The notes under the pieces: generated by a model
What the model was told of the DNA's origin: nothing
Databases searched by the model: none
What the model saw: only the letters and a program-made list of their open reading frames with translations
Program-made: the position numbers and the translations under genes
In this document: positions 26,444 to 35,290 of the stretch, in pieces
Layout of the letters: the number at the start of each line of letters is the position of its first letter
How positions within the stretch are numbered: position 1 is the stretch's first letter
Source of the DNA: Candidatus Endomicrobiellum agilis
GTDB taxonomy: Bacteria > Elusimicrobiota > Endomicrobiia > Endomicrobiales > Endomicrobiaceae
Assembly: GCA_020328155.1 (NCBI GenBank)
Contig: JAIXMX010000003.1
Coordinates: 1-64,000, forward strand
DNA: 64,000 bases
Direction: 5' to 3'

Positions 26444-27372
26444 AAACTATTTTTGTTTATCTCTTTTTGCAGTTTGCTACTCAAATCTTTCATTGTAGAA
26501 TATCCTTTGTTCTTAAGTCTTTGGTTTAAACTTGCCACTTCGACAAGTCCGGCAAGGTTTCTACCGGGAGCTACTGGAATCGTGATTTCAGGAATTTTTA
26601 CACCTAAAAATTCAGTGTAATGTTCATCGAGACCCATTCTTTCGTATTTCTTCAGAGGATCCCATTCCTCAAGTTTTATTACAAGCTCTACACGGGATTC
26701 ATCTAGAATATTTCCTATGCCAAAAAGATCTTTTATATTTACTATTCCTATGCCTCTTACTTCTATAAGATGTTTTACAATTTCAATACTGCTTCCCACT
26801 AAAGAGCGTCCGGAACGTTTTCTGATATTTATGACGTCATCGGCAACAAACTTATGCCCTTTTTTTATAAGTTCAAGAGCGCACTCCGATTTGCCTATTG
26901 CCGATTTGCCGACAAGCAAAATGCCGAGACAGTAAACATTTGTCATAACTCCATGTATCTTAATTGAAGGTGCAAGTTTTTTGTCTAAATAATAAATTAA
27001 ATCCCCTATAAATGAAGAAGAACTTAATTTTGTTCTCAAGAGCGAAATATTCAGGTCGGCAAATATTTTCATCATTGCGTCAGTGGGTTCAAGTCCTCTT
27101 GTTAGAATGCAGCATACGGCATTTTCGTGAGAAAATATCTTATTTAAAATTTTTGTCTGAGCTTTATAGTCCAAATGTTTTAAATAAGTATACTCGCTTG
27201 TTCCTATAATCTGCGTGCGCTCATATGAGAAATGCTCAAAAAATCCAGTAAACCCAAGACCCGGTCTGTTAACATCGGGTACCGTAATTTTTCTGTTAAG
27301 TCCGCCGTATCCCGTTAAGAGTTCAAGTTTAAAATCTTTGCTTTTTTCTTTAAGAAGTGTGTCTACGTCCAT
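26440..27372 (-). CDS. hprK: HPr kinase/phosphorylase
   Basis: A bifunctional enzyme that phosphorylates HPr on Ser46 and reverses it. The 310-residue protein has an N-terminal substrate-sensing half and a C-terminal kinase with P-loop GKSAIGKSECALELIKKG near residue 155 and the signature VRGIGIVNIKDLFG. It sits four bases after ptsN and overlaps rapZ. The matching Ser46 is present in the HPr encoded in this window. Confidence 0.95.
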   Translation of the reverse strand: MDVDTLLKEKSKDFKLELLTGYGGLNRKITVPDVNRPGLGFTGFFEHFSYERTQIIGTSEYTYLKHLDYKAQTKILNKIFSHENAVCCILTRGLEPTDAMMKIFADLNISLLRTKLSSSSFIGDLIYYLDKKLAPSIKIHGVMTNVYCLGILLVGKSAIGKSECALELIKKGHKFVADDVINIRKRSGRSLVGSSIEIVKHLIEVRGIGIVNIKDLFGIGNILDESRVELVIKLEEWDPLKKYERMGLDEHYTEFLGVKIPEITIPVAPGRNLAGLVEVASLNQRLKNKGYSTMKDLSSKLQKEINKNSL

Positions 27373-27376
27373 AAGA

Positions 27377-27835
27377 TTAATAAGTATCCTCTTGTTGTAT
27401 TATTTTTATGATTTCTTCCGGCGTAACGGCATCTCTTATAGCTTGTCTTAGAAATTTGTTTTTAAAAAGTCTTGAAATTTTTGACAGTGCTTTCAAATGC
27501 TGTCCCGTCACTTCAATAGGTCCAACTAGAAGAAAAATTATATGAACCGGTTCTCCATCGAGAGAATTAAATTCTATGCCCTTACGCGAAATACCAAGTA
27601 CTCCTATCTGTTTTTGCAAAATATTGATTTTGCCATGAGGTATTGCAATCCCCTGTCCGATTCCCGTAGAACCGAGTTTCTCTCTTTCCAAAATGACGTT
27701 AGTAATCTCATCTGTTTTTTTAACTTTTTTTGTGTCTTTTAGAATTTCCACAAGCTCAATAATTGCTGATTTTCTATCTGTTGATTTGAGATCTACAATA
27801 ATTGCGTCTTGACTCAAAAAATCCATAATTTTCAT
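27377..27835 (-). CDS. ptsN: PTS IIA-like regulatory protein (EIIA-Ntr family)
   Basis: A 152-residue fructose/Ntr-type IIA domain with the phospho-histidine in GQGIAIPHGKINIL. In Gram-negatives EIIA-Ntr has regulatory roles, for example in potassium and envelope control. In the canonical order it follows rpoN and hpf; here hpf is present but rpoN is not. The ATG follows GGAG. A role in regulation rather than sugar transport is inferred from context. Confidence 0.88.
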   Translation of the reverse strand: MKIMDFLSQDAIIVDLKSTDRKSAIIELVEILKDTKKVKKTDEITNVILEREKLGSTGIGQGIAIPHGKINILQKQIGVLGISRKGIEFNSLDGEPVHIIFLLVGPIEVTGQHLKALSKISRLFKNKFLRQAIRDAVTPEEIIKIIQQEDTY

Positions 27836-27854
27836 TTTTTCTCCTCTCTCGTAT

Positions 27855-28409
27855 TTACATTTCGTTGGGTTCTAAAAGGACTATTGATCCGCTCTCATTG
27901 CGATAAAGGACGTTTATTTTGTCGTTTGAGCTGTCTTTAAACATATAAACTCTGTACCCGAAATTATCCATTTCATTGATAGCTTCTTCTGCAGTTACAG
28001 GTTTCAGGTCAAAATGTTTTATCTCGGAAATTTTTATTCTTGAATTTTCTACAGTATCATAAGAAAACACTTTTTTAGTGTTATGTTTTTTATTTTTTAG
28101 AACTTTTAAGTTACCTTTTCTATGGAGTTTTGAAATCTCTTTCTGTTTTTTGAGTTGTTTTTCAAGTTTGGCTATTGACATATCTATTGAAACATATAAA
28201 TCTGAGGATTGTTCTTTTGCTTTAAAAGCAAGTTTACCTATATGAAAAACGACCTCTGTTATATGTCTGTTTTTTTCAATGGACAATATCACATGCACCC
28301 ATACATCTTCGCTGTCATAAAATTTACCAACTTTTATGATCTTTTTGCGGACATAAAAGTCGATTGAATCGGACAGTTTCAGATGTCTTGCTGTAATATT
28401 AATCTGCAT
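27855..28409 (-). CDS. hpf: Ribosome hibernation promoting factor, long form
   Basis: The N-terminal domain (residues 1-100, INITARHLKLSDSIDFYVRKK) binds the decoding centre of idle ribosomes; a linker leads to a C-terminal dimerisation domain (KPVTAEEAINEMDNFGYRVYMFKD). At 184 residues it is the long form that makes 100S ribosome dimers alone. The ATG follows AAAGGAGAAAGG, a strong ribosome binding site. A 214-base gap separates it from lptB, where rpoN stands in many Gram-negatives. Confidence 0.92.
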   Translation of the reverse strand: MQINITARHLKLSDSIDFYVRKKIIKVGKFYDSEDVWVHVILSIEKNRHITEVVFHIGKLAFKAKEQSSDLYVSIDMSIAKLEKQLKKQKEISKLHRKGNLKVLKNKKHNTKKVFSYDTVENSRIKISEIKHFDLKPVTAEEAINEMDNFGYRVYMFKDSSNDKINVLYRNESGSIVLLEPNEM

Positions 28410-28623
28410 TCCTTTCTCCTTTACCGCGTAAGCAGGTACTGTTTTCTTGTCATAAATGTATAAAATTCACTTTAATTATTACAATAATTTTATTCACTTC
28501 TGAATTGCACTAATTTGTTGTTTGTCTTTCGGAATCGATTTGTTCTTGTTTGCTCTGTTTTTCATTCTATTGCTTTGATGCTATTGTTGATTTCAATCTT
28601 TCAAATGCGGTTAACTACGGCAA

Positions 28624-29343
28624 TCACATCTTGAAGTTGTTGCCTAAATAGAATTTTCTGGTTTTAGAATTTTCGAGTAATTCTTTTGCATTTCCCTCAA
28701 ACAAAATTTTTCCTTCATGAATTATATAGGCTCTGTCAATAATCTCAAGAGTTTCTCTAACGTTGTGGTCTGTTATAAAAATGCCAAGGTTTTTCTCTTT
28801 TAATTTTTTAATGATTTTTTGTATATCATCAACCGTTATTGGATCAATTCCTACAAACGGTTCATCCAAAAGCAAAAACTTAGGATCTGTTATCAAGGAT
28901 CTTGCAATTTCCAGTCTTCTTTTTTCTCCACCAGACAGCGTGACGCTTAACTGTTTGCGTAGTTCTACAAGGTTGAAATCCTTAAGTAGCAAATTGACTT
29001 TTTCTTTTTGTTCGGCTTTTGAAATGGGAAGCATCTGAGCTATGGATATAAGATTATCTTCAACGGTAAGTTTTCTAAATATTGAAGGTTCCTGCGAAAG
29101 ATATCCGACTCCGGCTCTTGCTCTTCGGTACATAGTCCAGTTCGTTATTTCCGTATCATCAAGATAAATACTGCCGTCATGAGGCTTTACAAGACCGACC
29201 GTCATGTAAAAAGTTGTGGTTTTTCCCGCTCCGTTAGGTCCAAGCAAACCGATGACTTCGCCTTGTTTTATACTTATGCTTACACCATTTACAACCGTTC
29301 GATATTTGTACTTTTTAAATAAATCTTTAGTTCTTAATATCAT
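28624..29343 (-). CDS. lptB: LPS export ABC transporter ATP-binding protein
   Basis: LptB powers extraction of LPS from the inner membrane. The 239-residue ATPase shows Walker A GPNGAGKTTT, signature LSGGEKRRLEIARSL, Walker B FLLLDEPFVGIDP and the H-loop TDHNVRETL. It overlaps the lptA end by 17 bases in the order lptC-lptA-lptB. The permeases LptF and LptG are not in the window. Confidence 0.95.
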   Translation of the reverse strand: MILRTKDLFKKYKYRTVVNGVSISIKQGEVIGLLGPNGAGKTTTFYMTVGLVKPHDGSIYLDDTEITNWTMYRRARAGVGYLSQEPSIFRKLTVEDNLISIAQMLPISKAEQKEKVNLLLKDFNLVELRKQLSVTLSGGEKRRLEIARSLITDPKFLLLDEPFVGIDPITVDDIQKIIKKLKEKNLGIFITDHNVRETLEIIDRAYIIHEGKILFEGNAKELLENSKTRKFYLGNNFKM

Positions 29344-30022
29344 TGTGTTTATCTTCCATTTTAATTTTTCCTGTAACAGAGCCGTTCATAATTATTTTTT
29401 TATCACCATCGGATCCTTGAAAAACTATCTCGTCCGCTTCATAATATCCTTTATTATCATTGTAAGAAATATCCACTACAGGTCTTTTGTTATATTTTTG
29501 GAAAACAGCGTTAAACGTTTTTCCATTAAAAGCGACGTTATCTGAATAAATTGTTCCACCCGTAGCCGTAACTACAACATCATTATAAGCGTTCAAAACT
29601 TCTAGGTTTCTGTCAATATAAATTTCTTGTGCATTTAAAGTAAACGGCGGTGACGAATTATTCTGCATAAAGTATTTGGCTGTGGTATTATCTCCCCAGA
29701 ATTTTCCCTTTTTGTCATTTATGTAGTAATGTGCAAAACTTCCGTGTATTTCAAACTGTCTGCCGTCTTGCATCTTTGACGATAACATAACATGGTCGAA
29801 TGCTGAAAGAACAGAGTTTTTTTTGTCGTAAATTATTCTATGAGCTGTTATCGCATTTTGATCACTGACAACTTTTGAATTACCTTTTAAAATCGTAATT
29901 TCTCCAGCTTTTCTTACTTCCATTTCATCTCCCGTTATAGTAGTCTTTATGGAAGCACCGTCGGCAAAAGAAATAGCGGCAAATATAAAAATTATAAATA
30001 ATAAGCCATTTAATTTAATCAA
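29327..30022 (-). CDS. lptA: LptA/OstA-like periplasmic LPS transport protein
   Basis: A 231-residue protein with a signal peptide (LLFIIFIFAAISFADG) and an OstA/LptA beta-jellyroll (residues 25-215, including ITGDEMEVRKAGEITILKGN and ITAHRIIYDKKN). It bridges LPS across the periplasm. Start is TTG at 30022, following AAAGGA, overlapping the lptC stop by 8 bases. Position between lptC and lptB supports the call. Confidence 0.88.
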   Translation of the reverse strand: MIKLNGLLFIIFIFAAISFADGASIKTTITGDEMEVRKAGEITILKGNSKVVSDQNAITAHRIIYDKKNSVLSAFDHVMLSSKMQDGRQFEIHGSFAHYYINDKKGKFWGDNTTAKYFMQNNSSPPFTLNAQEIYIDRNLEVLNAYNDVVVTATGGTIYSDNVAFNGKTFNAVFQKYNKRPVVDISYNDNKGYYEADEIVFQGSDGDKKIIMNGSVTGKIKMEDKHNDIKN

Positions 30023-30539
30023 TTGAAATCCTTTGATTTTTAATGACCATCTTATTTAATTTTGTATCAGATCTAAAGCTTGTGCCATATACCTTTTCTC
30101 CGGGTCTTATAATCTTAACTGGATTATTGCTATAAATTAATCCTTCTTTTTCGCTGTACATCAAATCCACAGTCTGCAGATGTTCATTATTTGCACTATC
30201 TACAGTACACTTGCCATTGCCTTTAATGTCATACGAGGACATACTTATATCAGCGCTTTCGGCAACAAAAGTTGAAAGATAATTGCCTTCATTATAAAAC
30301 TTTATTACAGGAAATTTTAGATGGGCGACATTTTTACTTTCATCCACGACGGCGGATTCCGCTTTCAAAACCATTTCCAGTTTCCCTTCACGCATTGCCG
30401 TTATTGTGAACTTCTCTATCATTTGTTCAGACGTAGGCGGAGTTCCTTCAACATCAACTTTTTCCGTATTACAACCAAAAAGCATGAAAACGGAAAGAAT
30501 TGTTATAAGCCATATATTGTATCTTTTACAAAAATTCAT
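30015..30539 (-). CDS. lptC: LptC-like LPS transport lipoprotein
   Basis: The longer frame from 30608 is trimmed to ATG 30539, which follows AAAGGG and starts a lipoprotein signal (WLITILSVFMLFGCNTEK) with the lipobox cysteine. The 174-residue product has the LptC jellyroll pattern. E. coli LptC is held by a membrane helix, so a lipid anchor here is a variation, one that would depend on the lnt pathway seen in this window. It sits between kdsC and lptA, the canonical place. Confidence 0.78.
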   Translation of the reverse strand: MNFCKRYNIWLITILSVFMLFGCNTEKVDVEGTPPTSEQMIEKFTITAMREGKLEMVLKAESAVVDESKNVAHLKFPVIKFYNEGNYLSTFVAESADISMSSYDIKGNGKCTVDSANNEHLQTVDLMYSEKEGLIYSNNPVKIIRPGEKVYGTSFRSDTKLNKMVIKNQRISID

Positions 30540-30556
30540 ACCGGTTACCCTTTCTT

Positions 30557-30748
30557 TTAAAGGACTGCAGTCGGGAGCATAAAAAGAGAAATGAACAGGA
30601 AAATACAAATATTATTTTTACTGCTAACTTCACTCTCAAGACTTAAGCTTTGCACTATCTTTTTTAGATATTTGTCCCATTTTTTGGAGAAAATAAATGT
30701 TCTGTAATAATAAATTCTTGAGAATTCTTGTAAAATATCTCTCAGCAT
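30557..30748 (-). CDS. Small hypothetical protein between kdsC and lptC
   Basis: A 63-codon frame starts at an ATG overlapping the kdsC stop (ATGCTGA) and ends 17 bases before lptC. The product has a basic middle (YRTFIFSKKWDKYLKK) and a hydrophobic end (IFLFISLFMLPTAV). Tight packing suggests a real small gene, but it could also be the leftover of a longer gene. I do not recognise it. Confidence 0.35.
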   Translation of the reverse strand: MLRDILQEFSRIYYYRTFIFSKKWDKYLKKIVQSLSLESEVSSKNNICIFLFISLFMLPTAVL

Positions 30749-31281
30749 GTATATCTGTCCAAAGATTTTTTCCACTCACCCTTTGCTTTCATAATAAGTT
30801 CTATTACTTCTCTTACAATACCTTCGCCGCCGTTAAGAATTGAAACGTAATCGACATATTTTTTTACATCTTCGCAGGCGTTCATAGGACATACTGAAAG
30901 TCCTGCCGCCTTTAATACGGATATATCTATTATATCATCACCAATATATGCCGTTTCAGACACTTTAAGTCCGCTTTCTTTTAATATTTTTTCCAAAGCC
31001 ACCATTTTATTTATACAGTTTTGAATGAGATAATCAATACTCATATTCTTTGCATGTTTTTCAACTTGAGAGGACTGCCTACCTGTTATCCATGCGGTTT
31101 TAATTTTTGGAGATATTTTTGAAAGTTGATTGTATCCTGTTCCATCTTTAACATTCCATATTTTTATCTCCTCGCCATTATTTAATACTATCATTTCGCC
31201 ATGCGTCAGGATACCGTCGACATCGCAGGCCAAAAGTTTAATATTCTTTGCCTTTTTTACAATGTCTTTTTTATTTTTCAT
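30742..31281 (-). CDS. kdsC: KDO-8-phosphate phosphatase
   Basis: A HAD-family phosphatase that removes phosphate from KDO 8-phosphate. The 179-residue protein shows the nucleophile motif LLACDVDGILTHG with DxD, the Thr/Ser-containing AWITGRQSS and the late acidic motif YIGDDIIDISVLK. No cap domain is present, as usual for KdsC. ATG follows GGAGAA. It is in line with kdsA upstream and lptC downstream, making an LPS cluster. Confidence 0.92.
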   Translation of the reverse strand: MKNKKDIVKKAKNIKLLACDVDGILTHGEMIVLNNGEEIKIWNVKDGTGYNQLSKISPKIKTAWITGRQSSQVEKHAKNMSIDYLIQNCINKMVALEKILKESGLKVSETAYIGDDIIDISVLKAAGLSVCPMNACEDVKKYVDYVSILNGGEGIVREVIELIMKAKGEWKKSLDRYTC

Positions 31282-31534
31282 CGTTTCTCCACTGTTTCTT
31301 CACTGTCGCTGTATTTAAATTGTGTCTTAATCGCAAAATTTTACCTTATACCGATTTCGAAATAATATCAAGCAACAATAATACACAAAAAAATATTCTC
31401 GGAGTTCTTGTGTACAGCTTTATGCAGATTTCAATAAAATATTATTTTCGTATTTTTTTTCTTTGGGGTTTATATACCGCTATTTTCCCTGATTCTTCAA
31501 ACTGCGGTTTAACTTTTTTAAGAAATCTTAAATT

Positions 31535-32359
31535 TTATTTTGTCACTTTATCTATAACTTTTGTATACCTGAGTATTTGTTCAAAATATTTTAAGTCGAC
31601 GCTGTTTGATGCGTCGGAAAGAGCTTTATCAGGGTTTTCATGAACTTCCAAAAATAATGCAGCAATTCCTATCGCTGCCGCCGCTTTTGAAAGAGGTAAA
31701 ATAAATTCTCTGTTTCCTCCACTGCATGTTCTATGATATCCGGGAAGCTGAACGCTGTGCGCCGTATCAAAAATAACCGGATATCCCGTTTGCTTCATTA
31801 TTTCTAAGCCTCTGAAATCTACAATAAGATTGTGATATCCAAAAGAAGTACCTCTTTCAGTAAGTGCTAAATTTTTATTGCCAAAGTTTTCTACTTTTTT
31901 AACAATGTTAAACATATCTTCAGGAGCCAGAAACTGTCCTTTTTTGATGTTAACAGGCTTGCCCGTGATGGCGCATGCTTTTAGTAAATCTGTCTGACGA
32001 GATAAAAATGCAGGCACTTGCAGAAAATCTACGGCTTGAGCAGCTTTTGGAACCTGATTTTCATTGTGAACATCCGTAGTAACGACTAAATTTAATTCTT
32101 TTTTCACTTTTGTGAGGATATTAAGTCCTTCTTCGACACCAGGTCCTCTGTAGGAACTACATGATGAACGGTTCGCTTTGTCATAAGAAGCTTTAAAAAT
32201 GAAAGGAATTTTTAATTCAGAAGTTATTTTTTTTAAATTCTCAGCTAATCTTAAAACATGTTTTTCGCTCTCAATAACGCACGGTCCCGCTATGACAACA
32301 AACGGTTTATCATTTGCAAGAATAACATTTTTACCGACTTTTATCTGTTTACTTTGCAT
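31535..32359 (-). CDS. kdsA: KDO-8-phosphate synthase
   Basis: It condenses arabinose 5-phosphate with PEP to KDO 8-phosphate. Motifs include VIAGPCVIESEKH, FKASYDKANRSS and GTSFGYHNLIVDFRG. Start ATG 32359 follows AAGGA; a TTG at 32365 is in frame but less likely. The 274-residue length is normal. Gene order heptose kinase, kdsB, kdsA, kdsC is co-directional, with a 250-base gap before kdsC that holds no visible gene. Confidence 0.95.
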   Translation of the reverse strand: MQSKQIKVGKNVILANDKPFVVIAGPCVIESEKHVLRLAENLKKITSELKIPFIFKASYDKANRSSCSSYRGPGVEEGLNILTKVKKELNLVVTTDVHNENQVPKAAQAVDFLQVPAFLSRQTDLLKACAITGKPVNIKKGQFLAPEDMFNIVKKVENFGNKNLALTERGTSFGYHNLIVDFRGLEIMKQTGYPVIFDTAHSVQLPGYHRTCSGGNREFILPLSKAAAAIGIAALFLEVHENPDKALSDASNSVDLKYFEQILRYTKVIDKVTK

Positions 32360-32368
32360 TGGCAATCC

Positions 32369-33091
32369 TTACAAATACTTTTCAAGCTCTGAAGCATCTT
32401 CGGGTGTATCAACACCTATAGAATTATGTTTTGTGATAACAATTTTTATTTTTTTGCCGTTTTCCAAAATTCTCAACTGCTCAAGACTTTCAGATTTTTC
32501 TAAAGGCGACATTTTATTTTTTGAAAACTCCAGCAGAGATTTTCTCTTGTATCCGTATATTCCTATATGTTTATAATATTTAACTTTTATATTTTCTCTA
32601 TTGTAAGGTATTGCGAATCTTGAAAAATATAGTGCGTATCCATTTTTATCAAAGACGACTTTAACAGCATTGGGATTCTTTGTAAATTCTTCTTTGATTA
32701 TCGGGGAAGCGGCAGTTATATATTCAAGAGATTTATTTTTTTTAAGCAAAAGTGCCAATTTATCTATAAGATTGGGTTCTATAAGAGGTTCGTCACACTG
32801 TACATTAATAAAAATGCCGTAATCTTTCAAAAATTTTAATGCCGTGAAGGCAATTCTGTCTGTGCCACTTTTACAGGTTTTTGGCGTCATAAAAACATTA
32901 AATCCCATCTTTTTTACAGCGTCATAAATACGCTCATCATCGGTTGCAACTGCTATGAAATTAACCTCTTTGCACTTTTTTACCCTCTCCAAAGTAAACT
33001 GTATGAGAGGTTTTCCTTTTATTAATGCCAAAGGCTTGCCAGGGAACCGACCTGAACCATATCTTGACGGTATAATTACAGCTGTTTTCAT
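32369..33091 (-). CDS. kdsB: CMP-KDO synthetase
   Basis: It activates KDO with CTP for transfer to lipid A. The 240-residue protein begins MKTAVIIPSRYGSGRFPGKPL, the CTP-binding motif, and has NVQCDEPLIEP and IGIYGYKRKSLLEF. It overlaps the heptose kinase by four bases (ATGA) and lies nine bases from kdsA. Confidence 0.95.
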   Translation of the reverse strand: MKTAVIIPSRYGSGRFPGKPLALIKGKPLIQFTLERVKKCKEVNFIAVATDDERIYDAVKKMGFNVFMTPKTCKSGTDRIAFTALKFLKDYGIFINVQCDEPLIEPNLIDKLALLLKKNKSLEYITAASPIIKEEFTKNPNAVKVVFDKNGYALYFSRFAIPYNRENIKVKYYKHIGIYGYKRKSLLEFSKNKMSPLEKSESLEQLRILENGKKIKIVITKHNSIGVDTPEDASELEKYL

Positions 33092-34071
33092 TTTTTATAA
33101 GAATCCCTTATTGTTTTTTCAAGTTCACGTGGATTTGTCGTTGCTGTTCCAAGTTTTCCGACAACTATTCCTGCAGCAAAATTGGCAATCTCTGCAGCGT
33201 TTGCCAATTCTGCTTTTGCAGCCAATGCCAGAGTCATTGTTGATATAACCGTATCTCCAGCACCTGTAACATCATAAACCTCTTTTGCTCTTGTAGGAAT
33301 ATTTTTAATCTTATCGTTGCTTTGAATAAGTGTCATTCCTTTTTCACCGCGTGTAATAAGGACAGAATCAGAATTCAGAGTCTTAAGAATTTTTTTGCCG
33401 AGTGACGCTATATCTTCATCAGTTTCTATATTTTTTGCACTCATTCCTATAATTGCTTCTTTTTCATTTGGAGTTATTGCCGTAACTTTTCTATATTTTT
33501 TGAAATGCTTTACTTTGGGATCAACCGTAACCGGTATTTTATACTTTCTTGCAAGAGAAATCGTACTTTTGAGGACTTTAGAACTTACAACTCCTTTACC
33601 ATAATCGGAAATTATCACAGCGCTTACTTTAGGTATCAGTTTCTCTATATTTTCTACGATTTTTAATTCAGTGTGGTGATTAAAAAAACCTTTTACTTCT
33701 TTATCTACTCTGGCAACCTGCTGACCTGACGCTATAATCCTCATTTTTATGATTGTCGGTCTTTGCGGATCATAGACCAAGCAATCCGAACTTATTCCTT
33801 TTTCTGAAAGCATTTTAACTAAAGATTTCCCGTCAGCATCTTCACCGATTGCACTCACTATAAATGCCTTACCCCCCAAAGCCGTTATATTATTTGCAAC
33901 ATTTGCTGCTCCCCCGAGAGTTTCTGTTTCTTTTGTAACCTCTATGATAGGAACAGGTGCCTCAGGAGAAATTCTTTTTACTTTTCCCCATATGAATTTG
34001 TCAATCATCACATCGCCAATAACTAAAACAGTCTGTTTTTTAAATAAAGATATCAATTTCAAAAGTTTCAT
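33088..34071 (-). CDS. Heptose-7-phosphate kinase (HldE kinase domain only)
   Basis: A 327-residue PfkB/ribokinase-family kinase corresponding to the first domain of E. coli HldE: start VIGDVMIDKFIWGKVKRISPE, middle LGGAANVANN and the C-terminal anion-hole motif DVTGAGDTVIST. It should phosphorylate D-glycero-D-manno-heptose 7-phosphate at C1. The adenylyltransferase domain is absent and would need a separate gene. Its upstream neighbour hldD, which acts at the end of the same pathway, is a pseudogene, so this kinase may be on its way to loss or have another role. Confidence 0.85.
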   Translation of the reverse strand: MKLLKLISLFKKQTVLVIGDVMIDKFIWGKVKRISPEAPVPIIEVTKETETLGGAANVANNITALGGKAFIVSAIGEDADGKSLVKMLSEKGISSDCLVYDPQRPTIIKMRIIASGQQVARVDKEVKGFFNHHTELKIVENIEKLIPKVSAVIISDYGKGVVSSKVLKSTISLARKYKIPVTVDPKVKHFKKYRKVTAITPNEKEAIIGMSAKNIETDEDIASLGKKILKTLNSDSVLITRGEKGMTLIQSNDKIKNIPTRAKEVYDVTGAGDTVISTMTLALAAKAELANAAEIANFAAGIVVGKLGTATTNPRELEKTIRDSYKK

Positions 34072-34105
34072 ATTCAGACCGCTATCATAAATAAGATTTA
34101 TTTTT

Positions 34106-35042
34106 TTAACAGGAACAGTAGTCTTTAACGGAATCTTCAGGCTCTATAAAAGGTTTTCTATAATCCGCATTTCTGAGACCATTCACTTTTACCTGCATAA
34201 AGTATTGATATTTTGACACTTTAAATAATCAGGTATTTCAATATATTCCATGTTTTCTTTTTTACTGACAGCTGCAAACATAGATTTTGCACATCATTTC
34301 ATGTTCTTGATTTTCCCATACCAAGATTAAAAACTTCCATTTTTAACGGACTTTTAAATAAAAAATACATTGAATGGCACCTTTTATTGCAACTTCTGAG
34401 TTATTCATTATCCGCGTAATTCTCACCGTAGGACTTATTGAGTAGTTTTATTGATTCCTTGTTAAAGACCTCATCGCGACTTTAACAAATTATGCTGCAC
34501 AATCGCCTTTATGGCATTCGTTCGAACTAAAAAGGTGAAGAGTTTTATACCGGTAGCTTTATCAATATGACTGTTATTCAAAAGTCATAAATCAAAATAT
34601 ATGTTTTGAAAAAAAACGTAAATATTTAAATACAACAAGCTTTTTGCTTTTGATGTATTGTTGCCACAATTGCATTTTTCATCTCCGGGCGTTTCAGCAG
34701 ACAAAGCATAAATGAAAGAAATTACAACTTCAAAAGCCCAAAGAAAAAAGGACTTTAGAATATTTATAATTGTTTTTGTGTAACAGCCTGCGGTGGAAAA
34801 AGTTGTAAAACTGTATGTGCTAAGATGTACAATAGCTTGGTGTTTGGAATTTGCCTGTTTATTACGGCGTTAAAAAAGTCAGTTTTTTGTGTATAATTGT
34901 AAAAATTTTTGCCGGGAAAAATTTTTCGTTTTCTACTGTCATTAAGATAATTAACAACGAAAATGTCTTTCATGTCTTCTTGATTCAATTTCTCAAAAAA
35001 ACAGTTGCTCATATCGTCTGCCACGCCAGTTAATGCTATCAT
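34106..35042 (-). pseudogene. hldD: ADP-glycero-manno-heptose 6-epimerase pseudogene
   Basis: The beginning reads MIALTGVADDMSN and DIFVVNYLNDS, matching the Rossmann start MIIVTGGAGFIGSN and IVVDNLKDG of HldD. After a frameshift near 34840 a second frame reads AIVHLSTYS, FIYALSAETPGDE and LNIY, matching AIFHLGACS, FIYASSAATYGDG and LNMYGYSK. Further shifts and stops interrupt SSNECHKGDC (for GPNEYHKGDM), KMEVFNLGMGKSRT (for GIFNVGTGKARTW), NMEYIEIPDYLK and SKYQYFMQ, ending at the stop 34106 after PEDSVKDYC. The YxxxK catalytic lysine is also gone (YVFFQ). Several independent disruptions make loss of function certain. The whole gene length is still recognisable, so decay is recent. Confidence 0.9.
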
Positions 35043-35068
35043 AAACTTCCCCTTATTTCCAAACATAT

Positions 35069-35098
35069 ATTATATAAAAAGATAATTTTATCTGTCAA
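35069..35098 (-). promoter_or_regulatory. Consensus promoter of the hldD-kinase-kdsB-kdsA operon
   Basis: On the minus strand TTGACA (35093-35098) and TATAAT (35069-35074) are both perfect, with an 18-base spacer. It lies 27 bases before the start of dead hldD, whose AAGGGG ribosome binding site also survives. The promoter probably persists because it feeds the kinase, kdsB and kdsA. Confidence 0.75.
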
Positions 35099-35290
35099 TT
35101 CATACAAACTTTAACGAGAGTATCAATAATTGTTAAAAACTATAGACTAAACGGCGTAATAGCAGTGTCGTTTTATTGTGACGTGGTTTTAGTGAAAAGG
35201 ATTAAAAATAATAAAAGTGGATAGATGCTTTCTGCGGTGTCTTTTTTGGTTATAATATCCCGGTAACGCATAATTGTAGTTTTATAATTA

